NCBI GenBank assembly: GCA_044869805.1
Contig: JBIOXV010000155.1
Span: 1 to 64,000 of the forward strand
Length of the DNA: 64,000 nucleotides
Reading direction: 5' to 3'
Origin: CAWDVR01 sp044869805
GTDB lineage: Bacteria > Acidobacteriota > Thermoanaerobaculia > Multivoradales > SZUA-115
Below, in pieces: positions 35,389-44,145 of this stretch (its first letter is position 1; each line of letters starts with the position of its first letter). The notes below the pieces were generated by a model. That model was given only the letters and a program-made list of their open reading frames with translations, was not told where the DNA came from and made no database searches. A program made the position numbers and the translations under genes.

Positions 35389-36234
35389 ATGGCCTGGTTC
35401 CGGAAGCCCAAGAAACCGAAGCCGGTCGGCGAAGACGAGCGGCGCAGCACGGTCCCCGAGGGCCTGTGGGTCAAGTGCGAGGGCTGCCGCGAGGTCATCT
35501 ACGGCAAAGAGCTCGACAAGAACCTCAAGATCTGCCCCAAGTGCGGCTACCACTTCCGCATCGACGCCTGGGAGCGCATCGCTCTGCTGCTCGACGAGGA
35601 CACCGCCGTCGAGCTGTTCCGCGGCGTGGCGCCGACCGACCCACTGCATTTCAAGGACACCAAGCGCTATCGTGACCGTCTGAAGTCCTACCAGCAGTCG
35701 GTAGGGGCGAAGGACGCGGTGGTGGTGGTCGAGGGCTTCCTCGAAGGTATCCCGGTGATCGTCGCCGCCATGGAGTACGCGTTCATGGGTGGCTCCATGG
35801 GGTCGGTGGTCGGGGAGAAGATCACCCGCGCCGCGGAAACGGCAACGGCGCGGCGGCGCGCCCTGGTGCTGGTATCGGCCTCCGGCGGAGCGCGCATGCA
35901 GGAGGGCATCCTGTCGCTGATGCAGATGGCCAAGATCTCGGGCGCGCTGGCCCGCCTGCGCGACGCGCGGCTGCCTTTCATCTCGGTGCTCACCGATCCC
36001 ACCACCGGCGGCGTGACCGCGTCCTTCGCCATGCTCGGCGACCTCAACATCGCCGAGCCGGGCGCGCTGATCGGCTTCGCCGGCCCGCGGGTCATCGAGC
36101 AGACCATCCGCCAGAGCCTGCCCGAGGGATTCCAGCGCAGCGAGTTCCTGCTCGAGCACGGTTTCCTCGATCTGGTAGTGCCGCGACCGGAGATGAAGGG
36201 TACGTTGGCCCGCTGCCTGCGCCATTTTCTGTAG
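35389..36234 (+). CDS. accD: Acetyl-CoA carboxylase carboxyltransferase subunit beta
   Basis: A 281-residue subunit that transfers carboxyl from biotin to acetyl-CoA in the first step of fatty acid synthesis. The N-terminal zinc ribbon is C30-x2-C33 and C49-x2-C52. The crotonase-fold body shows 'SASGGARMQEGILSLMQMAK', 'VLTDPTTGGVTASFAMLGD' and 'EPGALIGFAGPRVIEQT', all typical. accA is not in the window. folC starts 6 bases after its stop, a common accD-folC arrangement. Confidence 0.96.
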   Translation: MAWFRKPKKPKPVGEDERRSTVPEGLWVKCEGCREVIYGKELDKNLKICPKCGYHFRIDAWERIALLLDEDTAVELFRGVAPTDPLHFKDTKRYRDRLKSYQQSVGAKDAVVVVEGFLEGIPVIVAAMEYAFMGGSMGSVVGEKITRAAETATARRRALVLVSASGGARMQEGILSLMQMAKISGALARLRDARLPFISVLTDPTTGGVTASFAMLGDLNIAEPGALIGFAGPRVIEQTIRQSLPEGFQRSEFLLEHGFLDLVVPRPEMKGTLARCLRHFL

Positions 36235-36240
36235 CAACCC

Positions 36241-37557
36241 GTGGCTCTGCCCACCGCCGCCGAAATCCTCGACCGGCTCGAGCTCTACGGCATCCGGCTC
36301 GGGCTCGACTCGACGCGCCAGCTCCTTGCCGCCCTCGACCATCCCGAGCGCGCTTGCCCGGCGGTCCTCGTCGCCGGCACCAACGGCAAGGGCTCGACCT
36401 CCGCGCTGCTGGCCGCGGTCGCGCAGGCCGCCGGCTACCGTACCGGCCTCTACACCTCGCCGCACCTCGAGGAGGTAGAAGAGCGGCTGCGCATCGACGG
36501 CGCGGCGATCGAGCGCAGCGCGCTCGGCGAGCTGCTCGGCGAGGTGGTGGCCGCGAGCGAGGCCGTGGCGGGGGGCGCGCCGACCTACTTCGAGGCGCTG
36601 ACCGTGGCGGCGTTCCTCCACTTCGCGCGGCAGGGAGTCGAGCTCTCCGTGCTCGAGGTCGGCATGGGCGGCCGGCTCGACGCCACCAACGCCGCCGAGC
36701 CCTGCCTCTCTGTGATCACGCCGATCGGCCTCGATCACACCGCCTTTCTCGGCTCGACCCTGGCGGCGATCACCCGCGAGAAGGCGGGCATTCTGCGGCA
36801 AGGTCGACCGGCGATGGCATGGCCGGGCAGCGTGGAGGCCGGGGAGGCGCTGGCGGCGTCGGCGGGGGAGGCCGGCGCCGATCTGCTGCAGGTGCCGGAG
36901 AGGGCGCGGATCGTCTCGCGCTCGGCGGCCGGCGCAGCGCGGCAGCAGGTAGTGATCGAGACCGAGCGTCATCGTCACGAGCTCGACACGGCCCTGCTCG
37001 GTGCCCACCAGGCGGTGAACCTGGCCCTGGCGGTGGTGGCGGCCGAAACCCTGGCGGAGCGCGGTTGGGAGCGCATCACGCCGCGGGCGATCCGCGAGGG
37101 CGTGAGGCGCTGCCGCTGGCCCGGCCGGCTCGAGCGGGTCTCGCTGCCCACGGGCGGCGAGGTGCTGCTCGATGCCGCCCACAACCCGGCAGGCGCCCGC
37201 GCCCTGGCGAGCCATTTGGAAGAATCCGGCGGGGAGTTCGATCTGCTGTTTGGCACCTTCGCCGACAAGGACGCCGAGGGCATGCTGCCCGCGCTGGCCG
37301 CCAGCGCGCGCCGCGTGGTGCTGACGCGCCCGCCCGGGCCTCGCGGCCGCGAGCCGCGAGAGCTGCTGCCGCTCCTGCCCGCGGGGGTGCCGGTGGCCGT
37401 CGAGCCGGAGCTCGGCCCGGCCCTTGAGCGCGGCCTCGAGGGCTCGAGGCTGCTGGTCGCCACCGGCTCGCTCTACCTGGTGGGCGAGGCGAGGCGCCTC
37501 CTGCGCGAGCGCTTCGGCGTGCCGCGAGCGGCGGTCGCGCCGCTGTTCGCGCCCTGA
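36241..37557 (+). CDS. folC: Folylpolyglutamate/dihydrofolate synthase
   Basis: A 438-residue ligase that adds glutamate to dihydropteroate or folate. P-loop 'VAGTNGKGSTSALL' (~residue 46), 'YTSPHLEEVEERLRIDG', 'EVGMGGRLDATNA' and 'ITPIGLDHTAFLG' belong to the Mur-ligase-like superfamily and specifically FolC; the C-terminal domain has 'LLDAAHNPAGARALASHL'. GTG start 6 bases after accD, so translation is probably coupled. Confidence 0.95.
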   Translation: MALPTAAEILDRLELYGIRLGLDSTRQLLAALDHPERACPAVLVAGTNGKGSTSALLAAVAQAAGYRTGLYTSPHLEEVEERLRIDGAAIERSALGELLGEVVAASEAVAGGAPTYFEALTVAAFLHFARQGVELSVLEVGMGGRLDATNAAEPCLSVITPIGLDHTAFLGSTLAAITREKAGILRQGRPAMAWPGSVEAGEALAASAGEAGADLLQVPERARIVSRSAAGAARQQVVIETERHRHELDTALLGAHQAVNLALAVVAAETLAERGWERITPRAIREGVRRCRWPGRLERVSLPTGGEVLLDAAHNPAGARALASHLEESGGEFDLLFGTFADKDAEGMLPALAASARRVVLTRPPGPRGREPRELLPLLPAGVPVAVEPELGPALERGLEGSRLLVATGSLYLVGEARRLLRERFGVPRAAVAPLFAP

Positions 37558-37591
37558 TTCGTGGCTAAGATCCCCGCGAGGAAACCCTCCC

Positions 37592-38263
37592 ATGACCCGA
37601 GCCGAGAAAGCGCAGCGCATCCTCGAGATCCTGGACGGGCTCTACCCGATCCCGCCCATCCCCCTCGACCACGTCGATCCCTACACTCTGCTAATCGCCG
37701 TGGTGCTCTCGGCGCAGACCACGGACAAGAAGGTCAACCAGGTGACCCCGGCCCTCTTCGCCCGCGCCTCGACGCCGGCGGCCATGGCGAAGTTGCCGGT
37801 CGAGGAGATCCACTATCTGATCCGCGAGATCGGCCTCGCTAAGGGCAAGGCGAAGAACATCAAGCGCCTCTCCGAGATCCTGGTCGAAAACGGCGGCCAG
37901 GTGCCGCAGACCTTCGAGGAGCTCGAGGCGCTGCCCGGGGTGGGCCACAAGACCGCCTCCGTGGTCATGACGCAGGCCTTCGGCAAGCCGGCCTTCCCCG
38001 TCGACACCCACATCCACCGCCTGGCCGAGCGCTGGGGCCTCTCCTCGGGCAAGAGCGTCGAGCAGACCGAGCGCGATCTCAAGGCCGTTTTCCCCGAGGA
38101 AACCTGGGGCAAGGTCCACCTGCAGATCATCTACTTCGGCCGCGAGCGCTGCCCGGCTCTCTACCACGCCTTAGACGCCTGCCCGATCTGCTCCTGGGCC
38201 GCGACCAAGAAACAGAAGGGGGCGGAGGAAAAAAGGGGTAAGGCGCTGCGAAAGCGGAAGTAA
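37592..38263 (+). CDS. nth: Endonuclease III with incomplete iron-sulfur motif
   Basis: A 223-residue DNA glycosylase/AP lyase for oxidised pyrimidines. K120 in the hairpin 'LPGVGHKTASVV' and D138 in 'PVDTHIHR' are the catalytic pair, at the same numbers as in E. coli Nth. The C-terminal cluster region has C187, C197 and C200 ('DACPICSWA') but no fourth cysteine where the family usually has C-x6-C-x2-C-x5-C. Similar 'CPICSW' endings occur in other Nth proteins as I recall. The tail is Lys-rich. It follows folC. Confidence 0.92.
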   Translation: MTRAEKAQRILEILDGLYPIPPIPLDHVDPYTLLIAVVLSAQTTDKKVNQVTPALFARASTPAAMAKLPVEEIHYLIREIGLAKGKAKNIKRLSEILVENGGQVPQTFEELEALPGVGHKTASVVMTQAFGKPAFPVDTHIHRLAERWGLSSGKSVEQTERDLKAVFPEETWGKVHLQIIYFGRERCPALYHALDACPICSWAATKKQKGAEEKRGKALRKRK

Positions 38264-38288
38264 GCCGGGAGGTATTCTTCCGCCCCCT

Positions 38289-38330
38289 CCCCCTTGCAGG
38301 GGGCCCAGGGCTTCTGGCATTGTTTTTCTC
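38289..38330 (+). terminator. Possible terminator after nth
   Basis: CCCCC-TTGCA-GGGGG (38289-38303) is followed, 19 bases on, by TTTTTC. The spacing between stem and T-run is longer than usual, with a weak second stem (CCAG/CTGG) between, so support is modest. Confidence 0.4.
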
Positions 38331-38354
38331 TACTAACTCTGGCGTTGAAGGCGA

Positions 38355-40154
38355 ATGCTTCAGCTCCGGGGGTCGAGACCCCTACTCCTCGTTCTGACTC
38401 TGGCTCTCGTGGTGCGGCTGGCGCACCTGGCGGCCGTTGCCGAGGCGCCGTTCGTCGCCTCGCTCGCCATGGACAGCCAGGAGTACGACCGCTGGGCCCA
38501 GACCATTGCCGCCGGGCCATGGGTGAGTGACCAGCCGTTCTTCCAGGCGCCTCTCTACCCCTATCTGCTCGCCGTCCTGTACCGAGCCCTCGGCCGCGAG
38601 CTGCTGGTGGTCTACGGGCTGCAGATCCTGCTGGCGGTGGCGGGTGTCTATGCCCTCTACCGAGCCGGCCGGCACCTCGGTGGCGAGCGCTGGGGCCTGG
38701 CGGCCGGGCTGCTCGCCGCCACCTACGGCCCCTTCCTCTTCTACGACGTGCAGCTCCTCAAGGAGTCGCTGGCGGTTACCGTCGTGTGCTTCCTGCTCTG
38801 GCGCCTGCTCGAGGCGGGTGCTCGCGGCGGCACTCTGCAGTGGGCCGTCGTCGGCGGCCTCGCCGGCGTGCTCACCTTGCTGCGGGAGAACATGCTCTTG
38901 GTCTTTCCGGCCTTTGTTGTGCTGCCGCTCACCGCTCGCGTGCCGCTCGTGCGCCGGGCGTCGGCCGCCGCCGCCCTGGCGGCGAGCTTCGCGCTTCCCC
39001 TGCTGCCGTCGGCGATCCACAACGCGCGTACCGGAGGCGGCTTCCTGCCCACCACGTTCCAAGGCGGGGTCAACTTCTACATCGGCAACAACCCGAGCGC
39101 GAACGGCTCCTACCAGCCGTTGGCGGTCGGCAAGCAGGTCCCCTACTACGAGCGCCGCGAGTCCATCCGCCTGGCCGAGCAGCGGCTCGGCCGCCGGCTC
39201 ACCGCCGCCCAAGTGTCACGGTTCTGGCTGCAGGAGGCTCTCGGCTGGGCGCGGCGCGAGCCGCTCGCCTTCCTCGCCCTGCAGGCACGCAAGCTGGCGC
39301 TCTTCTGGAGCTGGTACGAGCGGCCCGACACTGTCGACTACTACTACCTGCGCAGCCTGTCGCCGGTGCTGGGGCTGCCGCTGCTCGAGTTCGGAGGGGT
39401 CTGCCTGCTCGCCCTGGCCGGTATCTGGCTCGCCCGCCGGCGGCTTGCCGAGCTGGCGCCCGTGCTCCTCTTCACCTTGCTGTGGATGCTGGCGACGGTC
39501 GCATTCTTCCTCTTCGCCCGCTACCGGGTGCCGGTGGTGCCGGCGTTGCTCCTGCTCGCCGCCCTGCCCCTCGCCGAGCTGGCCCGCGCTTTCGAGGAAG
39601 GCAGGAAGCGGGCGGCCCTGGGGTTGGGGGCGGTGGTCGCAATCGCCTGGTGCGGGCCCCATGCCATGGGTTTCGGGCCACGCCGGGATCTCGTCGCTTA
39701 CAACCTGGGCCGCCTCTACCAGGAGGCGGGCGACTCGGCGAGGGCGATCCAGCACTACCGGGCGGCCGTCGAGGCGAACCCGCGGGATTTCCTCTCCTGC
39801 CTCAACCTCGGAGCCTACGCCGCGCGCCAAGGCAGGCCGAGGGAAGCCCTGGTCTGGTTCCGGCGGGTCGTCGCTCTCGAGCCCGGCTTCGACGACGGCT
39901 GGGCGGACCTGGGGATGGCCTACGTGGCCACCGATCGCCCGAGCGAAGCGGTCGCTGCCCTCGACCACGCCCTCTCCCTGAACCCCGCGAACGCCGTCGC
40001 CCTCCATGGCCGCGCGCTCCTGGCTCTGAAGCAGGGCGATCTCGAACAGGCCCGGGAGCTGCGGCGGCTGCTCGCCGAGGTGGCGCCGGACCATGAGGCC
40101 ACCCAGCGGCTCGAGGCCAGGCTCAAGACCGCGGGGCGCGACGAGCGGCGCTGA
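38355..40154 (+). CDS. Membrane glycosyltransferase (ArnT/GT39-like) with C-terminal TPRs
   Basis: A 599-residue protein. The first ~440 residues have about ten membrane spans and the GT-C opening 'LAMDSQEYDRWAQTIAAG' in the first loop (Asp and Glu, the usual metal/substrate acids), followed by 'APLYPYLLAVLYRALG'. This is the dolichyl-phosphate-mannose/ArnT class that uses polyprenyl-phosphate sugars. Residues ~445-590 are three to four TPR units ('YNLGRLYQEAGDSARAIQHYRAAVEANP' type). Acceptor unknown: lipid, protein or polysaccharide. Confidence 0.8.
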   Translation: MLQLRGSRPLLLVLTLALVVRLAHLAAVAEAPFVASLAMDSQEYDRWAQTIAAGPWVSDQPFFQAPLYPYLLAVLYRALGRELLVVYGLQILLAVAGVYALYRAGRHLGGERWGLAAGLLAATYGPFLFYDVQLLKESLAVTVVCFLLWRLLEAGARGGTLQWAVVGGLAGVLTLLRENMLLVFPAFVVLPLTARVPLVRRASAAAALAASFALPLLPSAIHNARTGGGFLPTTFQGGVNFYIGNNPSANGSYQPLAVGKQVPYYERRESIRLAEQRLGRRLTAAQVSRFWLQEALGWARREPLAFLALQARKLALFWSWYERPDTVDYYYLRSLSPVLGLPLLEFGGVCLLALAGIWLARRRLAELAPVLLFTLLWMLATVAFFLFARYRVPVVPALLLLAALPLAELARAFEEGRKRAALGLGAVVAIAWCGPHAMGFGPRRDLVAYNLGRLYQEAGDSARAIQHYRAAVEANPRDFLSCLNLGAYAARQGRPREALVWFRRVVALEPGFDDGWADLGMAYVATDRPSEAVAALDHALSLNPANAVALHGRALLALKQGDLEQARELRRLLAEVAPDHEATQRLEARLKTAGRDERR

Positions 40155-40163
40155 GGCAAGGCC

Positions 40164-40670
40164 TCACTTCCACATCCGCGGGTCGAAGCGGAACGGCTCG
40201 GGGGCGTCGATCTCGATCGCCTCGAAGTCGGGATGGGCTGGATTGAGGAGCACGTTCGCCTCGCGCGGCACCACGGCCGAAGGCACGGCGAGCGCCGCCG
40301 TCTTGCCTTCGCGCACCCACTCCGCGCCCAGCTCTCGCAGCCCTTCGGGAGCCGGGAAGGCGCGCCAGTCACGCGGCAGGTCCTCGACGGCTAGCCGCCG
40401 GATCTCGAGTCGAGCCGGCAGGTGGGCGGCGATCGACACCAGGTCCTCCGGCGCATCGGCCGGGTCGAGGTGGACGAAGAGCTCGAGCGCGGCGAGCGAG
40501 AGGTGGCTGGCGGTGTAGACCATGGCGACGCCGCGCGGGCTGAAGCGGCCGCCGAAGCGCTTGGCGCCCTCGCCGTCGAAGGCGTGGCCGGCGTGCCGGG
40601 CCTTGACCAGCCGGAAGACGGTGGTGCGCGCACCATCTCCGGCAACGGAGCGCCGGGCCTTGCCGGCCAT
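40164..40670 (-). CDS. RES-domain toxin
   Basis: A 168-residue protein with the RES fold: 'VFRLVKARHAGHAFDGEGAKRFGGRF' with Arg in G-G-R-F (R42), 'VYTASHLSLAALE' with Tyr52, Ser55 and Glu63, and a later 'HPDF' segment. RES toxins such as MbcT and ParT degrade NAD+ or ADP-ribosylate targets. The ATG at 40670 overlaps the antitoxin stop (TGATG). The genes are arranged antitoxin then toxin on the minus strand. Confidence 0.88.
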   Translation of the reverse strand: MAGKARRSVAGDGARTTVFRLVKARHAGHAFDGEGAKRFGGRFSPRGVAMVYTASHLSLAALELFVHLDPADAPEDLVSIAAHLPARLEIRRLAVEDLPRDWRAFPAPEGLRELGAEWVREGKTAALAVPSAVVPREANVLLNPAHPDFEAIEIDAPEPFRFDPRMWK

Positions 40671-41143
40671 CAACTGAAGACGCCGTGCTCGATGCGGCCC
40701 AGCACGTTCTCGACCTCGCGGCTGCCGGCGTCGGTATCGAGCAGGCCGAGCGGCGCCTCGCCGCCCAGGGCGCGATTGGGCGCCTTGAGCCAGCGGGAAG
40801 CCTTCGCCTCACTGCCCAGCGCTTCCGTGGCCAGGGCCGCGATGCGGGCCAGGCGTGCCAGGCGGTCGGACTCGGCCGGCGGCAGGCGCTTCTCGTGCTT
40901 GCGGCGCGCCAGAGTGCGCAGCGGGATGTCGAGGGCGCGGGACAGATCCTCCCGCTCGAGGTCGAAGATCTCCATCAGGGCCTCGAGCAACGCGTACTCG
41001 AGGCCGCGCCGTACCTGGGCGCGTACTTCGAAAGGATCGAGCCTCGCCCAGGAGGAGAGATCGGAGCGCACCAGCGAGAGCCCGCGCCGCCGGGTCTTGG
41101 GTTCGACCGCGGGAGGGACGGGCTTTCGGGCTGGGAGTGCCAT
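40670..41143 (-). CDS. Xre/MbcA/ParS-family antitoxin
   Basis: A 157-residue protein with an N-terminal Xre-like helix-turn-helix region ('LEALMEIFDLEREDLSRALDIPLRTLARRK') and a C-terminal DUF2384 (MbcA/ParS toxin-binding) region ending '...VENVLGRIEHGVFS'. It neutralises the RES toxin and should repress the operon. I chose the ATG at 41143, which has TAGGA upstream; a TTG at 41152 would add three residues. Confidence 0.85.
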   Translation of the reverse strand: MALPARKPVPPAVEPKTRRRGLSLVRSDLSSWARLDPFEVRAQVRRGLEYALLEALMEIFDLEREDLSRALDIPLRTLARRKHEKRLPPAESDRLARLARIAALATEALGSEAKASRWLKAPNRALGGEAPLGLLDTDAGSREVENVLGRIEHGVFS

Positions 41144-41176
41144 ATGGCGCAATCCTAGTGCTGTATGGCCACGGCG

Positions 41177-42175
41177 TCAACCGCCGGAGGCCGCGCCTGC
41201 CACCAGCCGATGGAAGGTCTCGGGGTCGATGTTGGCCCCGCACACGATCAGGCCCACGCGCTTGCCGGAGAGCTCCTCGCGCAGGGGCCCGAGCAGGGCG
41301 GCGGTGGCGGCCGCGCCGGCCGGCTCGGTGGCGAGCTTCATCTCGCGCATCAGCAGCGCCATGGCGCGGCACATGGCCTCGTCCTCGACCTGCACCAGAC
41401 GATCGATGGCGCGGCGGCAGAGTGCGAAGCTGTAGGGGGCCGCATGGGGCGCGGCGAGGCTGTCGGCGATGGTGGAGAGCCGCTCCATCGTGACCGGCTC
41501 CCCGGCTTCGAAGCTCCTCGCCATCGAGGCGGCCCCCGTGGGCTCGACCCCGAAGACGCGCGCCCGAGGCAGCATCGCCTTGACCGCCGTCGCCACTCCG
41601 GCGGCGAGCCCGCCGCCGCCGATCGGCACCACCACCGCGTCGAGCTCCGGCGCTTGCCGGCAGAGCTCGTAGCCCACCGTGGCCGTGCCGAGCGCCGTGA
41701 GCCGCCCTTCGAACGGGTGGATGAACGCCCGGCCCTCCTCGGCCTCGATGCGGTGCACCTCGGGGAAGGCCTGGTGCACGTCTTCGACCAGCACCACCTC
41801 GGCGCCGTAGGCGCGACTGCCTTCTACCCGCGCGGGGTTGGCGGTCTTGGGCATCACCACCTTGGCCGTGGTGCCCAGCGTATGGGCGGCGTAGGCCACG
41901 GCCATGGCATGGTTGCCGGCCGAGACCGCGGTCACGCCGCGGGCGAGCGCCGCCGGCTCGAGCGCCAGCACGTTGAGCAGCGCGCCGCGCGACTTGAAGC
42001 TGCCGGCGTACTGGAACAGCTCGAGCTTGAGGTGTACCTCGGTCCCGGGGCCCAGGGCCGCGTCGATCTCACGGCCGCGCCAGCGCCACACCGGCGTCTC
42101 GCGCACCCGCTCGCCCAGCTCGGCGCGCGCCGCGGCGATCTCCGCCAGCGTCGGCGGGACGGGCTCCTCGCTCAC
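41177..42175 (-). CDS. PLP-dependent threonine dehydratase-like enzyme
   Basis: A 332-residue enzyme of the tryptophan-synthase-beta fold. The PLP lysine lies in 'FQYAGSFKSRGALLNVL'; 'GGGGLAAGVATAVK' binds the phosphate; 'VSAGNHAMAVAYAA' follows the pattern of threonine ammonia-lyase and serine racemase. No C-terminal ACT regulatory domain is present, so it is a short catabolic type (TdcB- or racemase-like). Its GTG start overlaps the glyA stop by 4 bases; the pair could degrade or interconvert serine, glycine and threonine. Confidence 0.9.
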   Translation of the reverse strand: MSEEPVPPTLAEIAAARAELGERVRETPVWRWRGREIDAALGPGTEVHLKLELFQYAGSFKSRGALLNVLALEPAALARGVTAVSAGNHAMAVAYAAHTLGTTAKVVMPKTANPARVEGSRAYGAEVVLVEDVHQAFPEVHRIEAEEGRAFIHPFEGRLTALGTATVGYELCRQAPELDAVVVPIGGGGLAAGVATAVKAMLPRARVFGVEPTGAASMARSFEAGEPVTMERLSTIADSLAAPHAAPYSFALCRRAIDRLVQVEDEAMCRAMALLMREMKLATEPAGAAATAALLGPLREELSGKRVGLIVCGANIDPETFHRLVAGAASGG

Positions 42176-43425
42176 GCCAGGTCCGGGTACAGCGGGAAGC
42201 CCGCGCAAAGCTCGGCCACCCGGCCGCGCACTATGTCGAGGTTGGCCTCGTCCTCGGGCGCGCGCAGCACCTCGGAGATCAGCGCCGCCACGCGGTCCAT
42301 CTCAGGCTCCTTCATGCCGCGGCTGGTGAGCGCCGGCGAGCCGATGCGGACGCCGGAGGCGACGAGCGGAGGGTTGGGGTCGAAGGGGATGGTGTTCTTG
42401 TTGGCGGTGATGCCGGCGCGATCGAGCGCCTTCTCGGCCAGCTTGCCGGTGAGGCCCGCCTTGGCGACGTCGAGCAGGAAGAGGTGGTTGTCCGTGCCAC
42501 CGGAGACGATACGGAAGCCGTGGCCGGAGAGCTCCCTGGCCAGGCGCCTGGCGTTGGCCACCACTTGCCTCTGGTAAGCGGCGAACTCCGGCGCCTGCGC
42601 CTCCTTCAACGCCACGGCCTTGGCGGCGATGACGTGCATCAGAGGGCCGCCCTGCAGGCCGGGGAAGACGGCGCGGTCGATCTCCTTGGCGAACTCTTCC
42701 TGGCACAGCACCAGGCCGGCGCGCGGGCCGCGCAGCGTCTTGTGCGTAGTGGTGGTCACGAACTGGCAGTGGGGAACGGGTGAAGGATGGAGCCCGGTCG
42801 CCACCAGGCCGGCGATGTGGGCCATGTCCGCCATCAGCAGGGCGCCCGCGCCGTCGGCGATGGCGCGGAAGCGCGCGAAGTCGATCACCCGGCTGTAGGC
42901 CGAGGCACCGCAGACGATCAGCCGCGGGCGCTCGTGGCGAGCCAGCCGCTCGACCTCGTCGTAGTCGATGCGCTCGCTGTCGCGATCGACGCCGTAGGAG
43001 ACCACCTGAAAGTCGCGGCCTGAGTAGGAAAGGCGGTGGCCGTGGGTCAGATGGCCGCCGCTCGAGAGGTCCATCCCCATCAGCTTGTCGCCCGGCTTCA
43101 GCATGGCGAAGTACACCGCCATGTTGGCGCTGGTGCCGCTGTGCGGCTGCACGTTGACGTGCTCGGCCCCGAACAGCGCCTTGGCGCGCTCGATGGCCAG
43201 CCGCTCGGCCACGTCCACCACCTCGCAGCCGCCGTAGTAGCGCTTGCCCGGGTAGCCCTCGGCGTACTTGTTGGTCATCACGCAGCCGGTGGCCTCGAGC
43301 ACCGCCTGGCTGACGAAGTTCTCGGAGGCGATCAGCTCGAGCCCGGAAGCCTGGCGCCGGCGCTCGTCGGCGATGGCGGCAGCGATCTCGGGATCGACCT
43401 CGGCTAGGCGGCGGTGGTCGGGCAT
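42172..43425 (-). CDS. glyA: Serine hydroxymethyltransferase
   Basis: A 417-residue PLP enzyme interconverting serine and glycine with tetrahydrofolate. Family motifs: 'SGLELIASENFVSQAV', 'NKYAEGYPGKRYYGGCE', 'VNVQPHSGTSANMAVY', the PLP lysine in 'TTTTHKTLRGPRAG', and 'GTDNHLFLLD'. It is cotranscribed with the downstream threonine dehydratase-like gene. The 127 bases upstream show no recognisable riboswitch. Confidence 0.97.
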   Translation of the reverse strand: MPDHRRLAEVDPEIAAAIADERRRQASGLELIASENFVSQAVLEATGCVMTNKYAEGYPGKRYYGGCEVVDVAERLAIERAKALFGAEHVNVQPHSGTSANMAVYFAMLKPGDKLMGMDLSSGGHLTHGHRLSYSGRDFQVVSYGVDRDSERIDYDEVERLARHERPRLIVCGASAYSRVIDFARFRAIADGAGALLMADMAHIAGLVATGLHPSPVPHCQFVTTTTHKTLRGPRAGLVLCQEEFAKEIDRAVFPGLQGGPLMHVIAAKAVALKEAQAPEFAAYQRQVVANARRLARELSGHGFRIVSGGTDNHLFLLDVAKAGLTGKLAEKALDRAGITANKNTIPFDPNPPLVASGVRIGSPALTSRGMKEPEMDRVAALISEVLRAPEDEANLDIVRGRVAELCAGFPLYPDLA

Positions 43426-43552
43426 TGGGGGGTCTTTCGTGGCGGCGAGCCGTGAGGGAGCCGGGCGCCGGGCTCGAAACCGGGCCCGACGTCAAAGGTT
43501 GTGGGCTGCGATCGCCATGCCGAGGGCGGCGAGCCTCATGGCGGTGCGATCT

Positions 43553-43981
43553 TCATTCGCTCTTCGGCTCGCCTTCGCCTGCCTCTTCGGCAGCTTTCTT
43601 GGTCGCCTTCTTGGCGGCTGGAGCCTTGACCACTGGGGCCTTGACCACCGGGGTCTTGGCCGCGGGCTTCTTTTCGGGGTTCGCCTTTTCGGGGTTCGCC
43701 TTTTCTGGGGGGGCAGCCTTCTTGACCGGCGCGGGAGCCTCGCCCTCCGCCGCCTTCTTCTTGGTCGCCGGTGGCTTGCGCACCGGGGTCGGCGCGCCGG
43801 GCACCGCCACCTCGGCTGCTGCCGCCGGCTCGGGCGCCGGCTTCGACTTCGGGGCGGGACGCTTGGATGCGGTCTTCATCACCGGCTTCGGCGCCTGGTG
43901 CGCGGACTCCTGCCGGCGCTGCTGCAAACGCTTGGCGCGGCGCTGCCGCCGGCGCCTCAGCTCACGGTCCTTCTCTCTCAT
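43553..43981 (-). CDS. Lysine/alanine/proline-rich histone H1-like protein
   Basis: A 142-residue, extremely basic, low-complexity protein. A short Arg/Glu N-terminus ('MREKDRELRRRRQRRAKRLQQRR') is followed by K-P-A/V repeats ('PVVKAP' twice, 'EKAN' twice, 'KKA' many times), a composition seen in bacterial H1-like DNA-compacting proteins. Two perfect 15-base units at 43671-43700 encode part of it. A nucleoid role is an inference from composition. An alternative is a ribosome- or RNA-associated basic protein. GGAGGGAGC precedes the ATG. Confidence 0.6.
   Translation of the reverse strand: MREKDRELRRRRQRRAKRLQQRRQESAHQAPKPVMKTASKRPAPKSKPAPEPAAAAEVAVPGAPTPVRKPPATKKKAAEGEAPAPVKKAAPPEKANPEKANPEKKPAAKTPVVKAPVVKAPAAKKATKKAAEEAGEGEPKSE
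43671..43700 (-). repeat. Tandem 15-base coding repeat in the histone-like gene
   Basis: TTTTCGGGGTTCGCC is repeated exactly twice (plus-strand sequence), with a degenerate third unit after it. It encodes the repeated Pro-Glu-Lys-Ala-Asn pentapeptide. Confidence 0.85.
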
Positions 43982-44122
43982 GCTCCCTCCTCGAATGTTC
44001 GGGGGTGCGGGGCGGCATCAAGGCACAGGAGGTCCAACCCCTGGCTACGTCGCGCCAGCTTGCCGCACCGTAACGTCGCTGTCAAGGCGAGCGCGGCCCG
44101 GGTGGTGTCCTTTAGGACAGTA

Positions 44123-44145
44123 CCGCGGCCCGCTTCAGGCCGCGG
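44123..44145 (-). terminator. Hairpin across the purE stop codon
   Basis: CCGCGGCC (44123-44130) and GGCCGCGG (44138-44145) form an 8-bp stem over the purE stop at 44135-44137. A second small stem (TGTCC/GGACA) lies just downstream. No T-tract is present, so it is only a candidate terminator. Confidence 0.35.

Noticed and set aside
43426..43552. Possible riboswitch upstream of glyA
   Set aside because: Only a GC-rich stem of no known class is present; no conserved glycine, THF or SAM riboswitch element could be recognised.
44080..44085. TTGACA on the minus strand upstream of the histone-like gene
   Set aside because: The hexamer 17 bases downstream (CAAGCT) is a poor -10, so no promoter is called.
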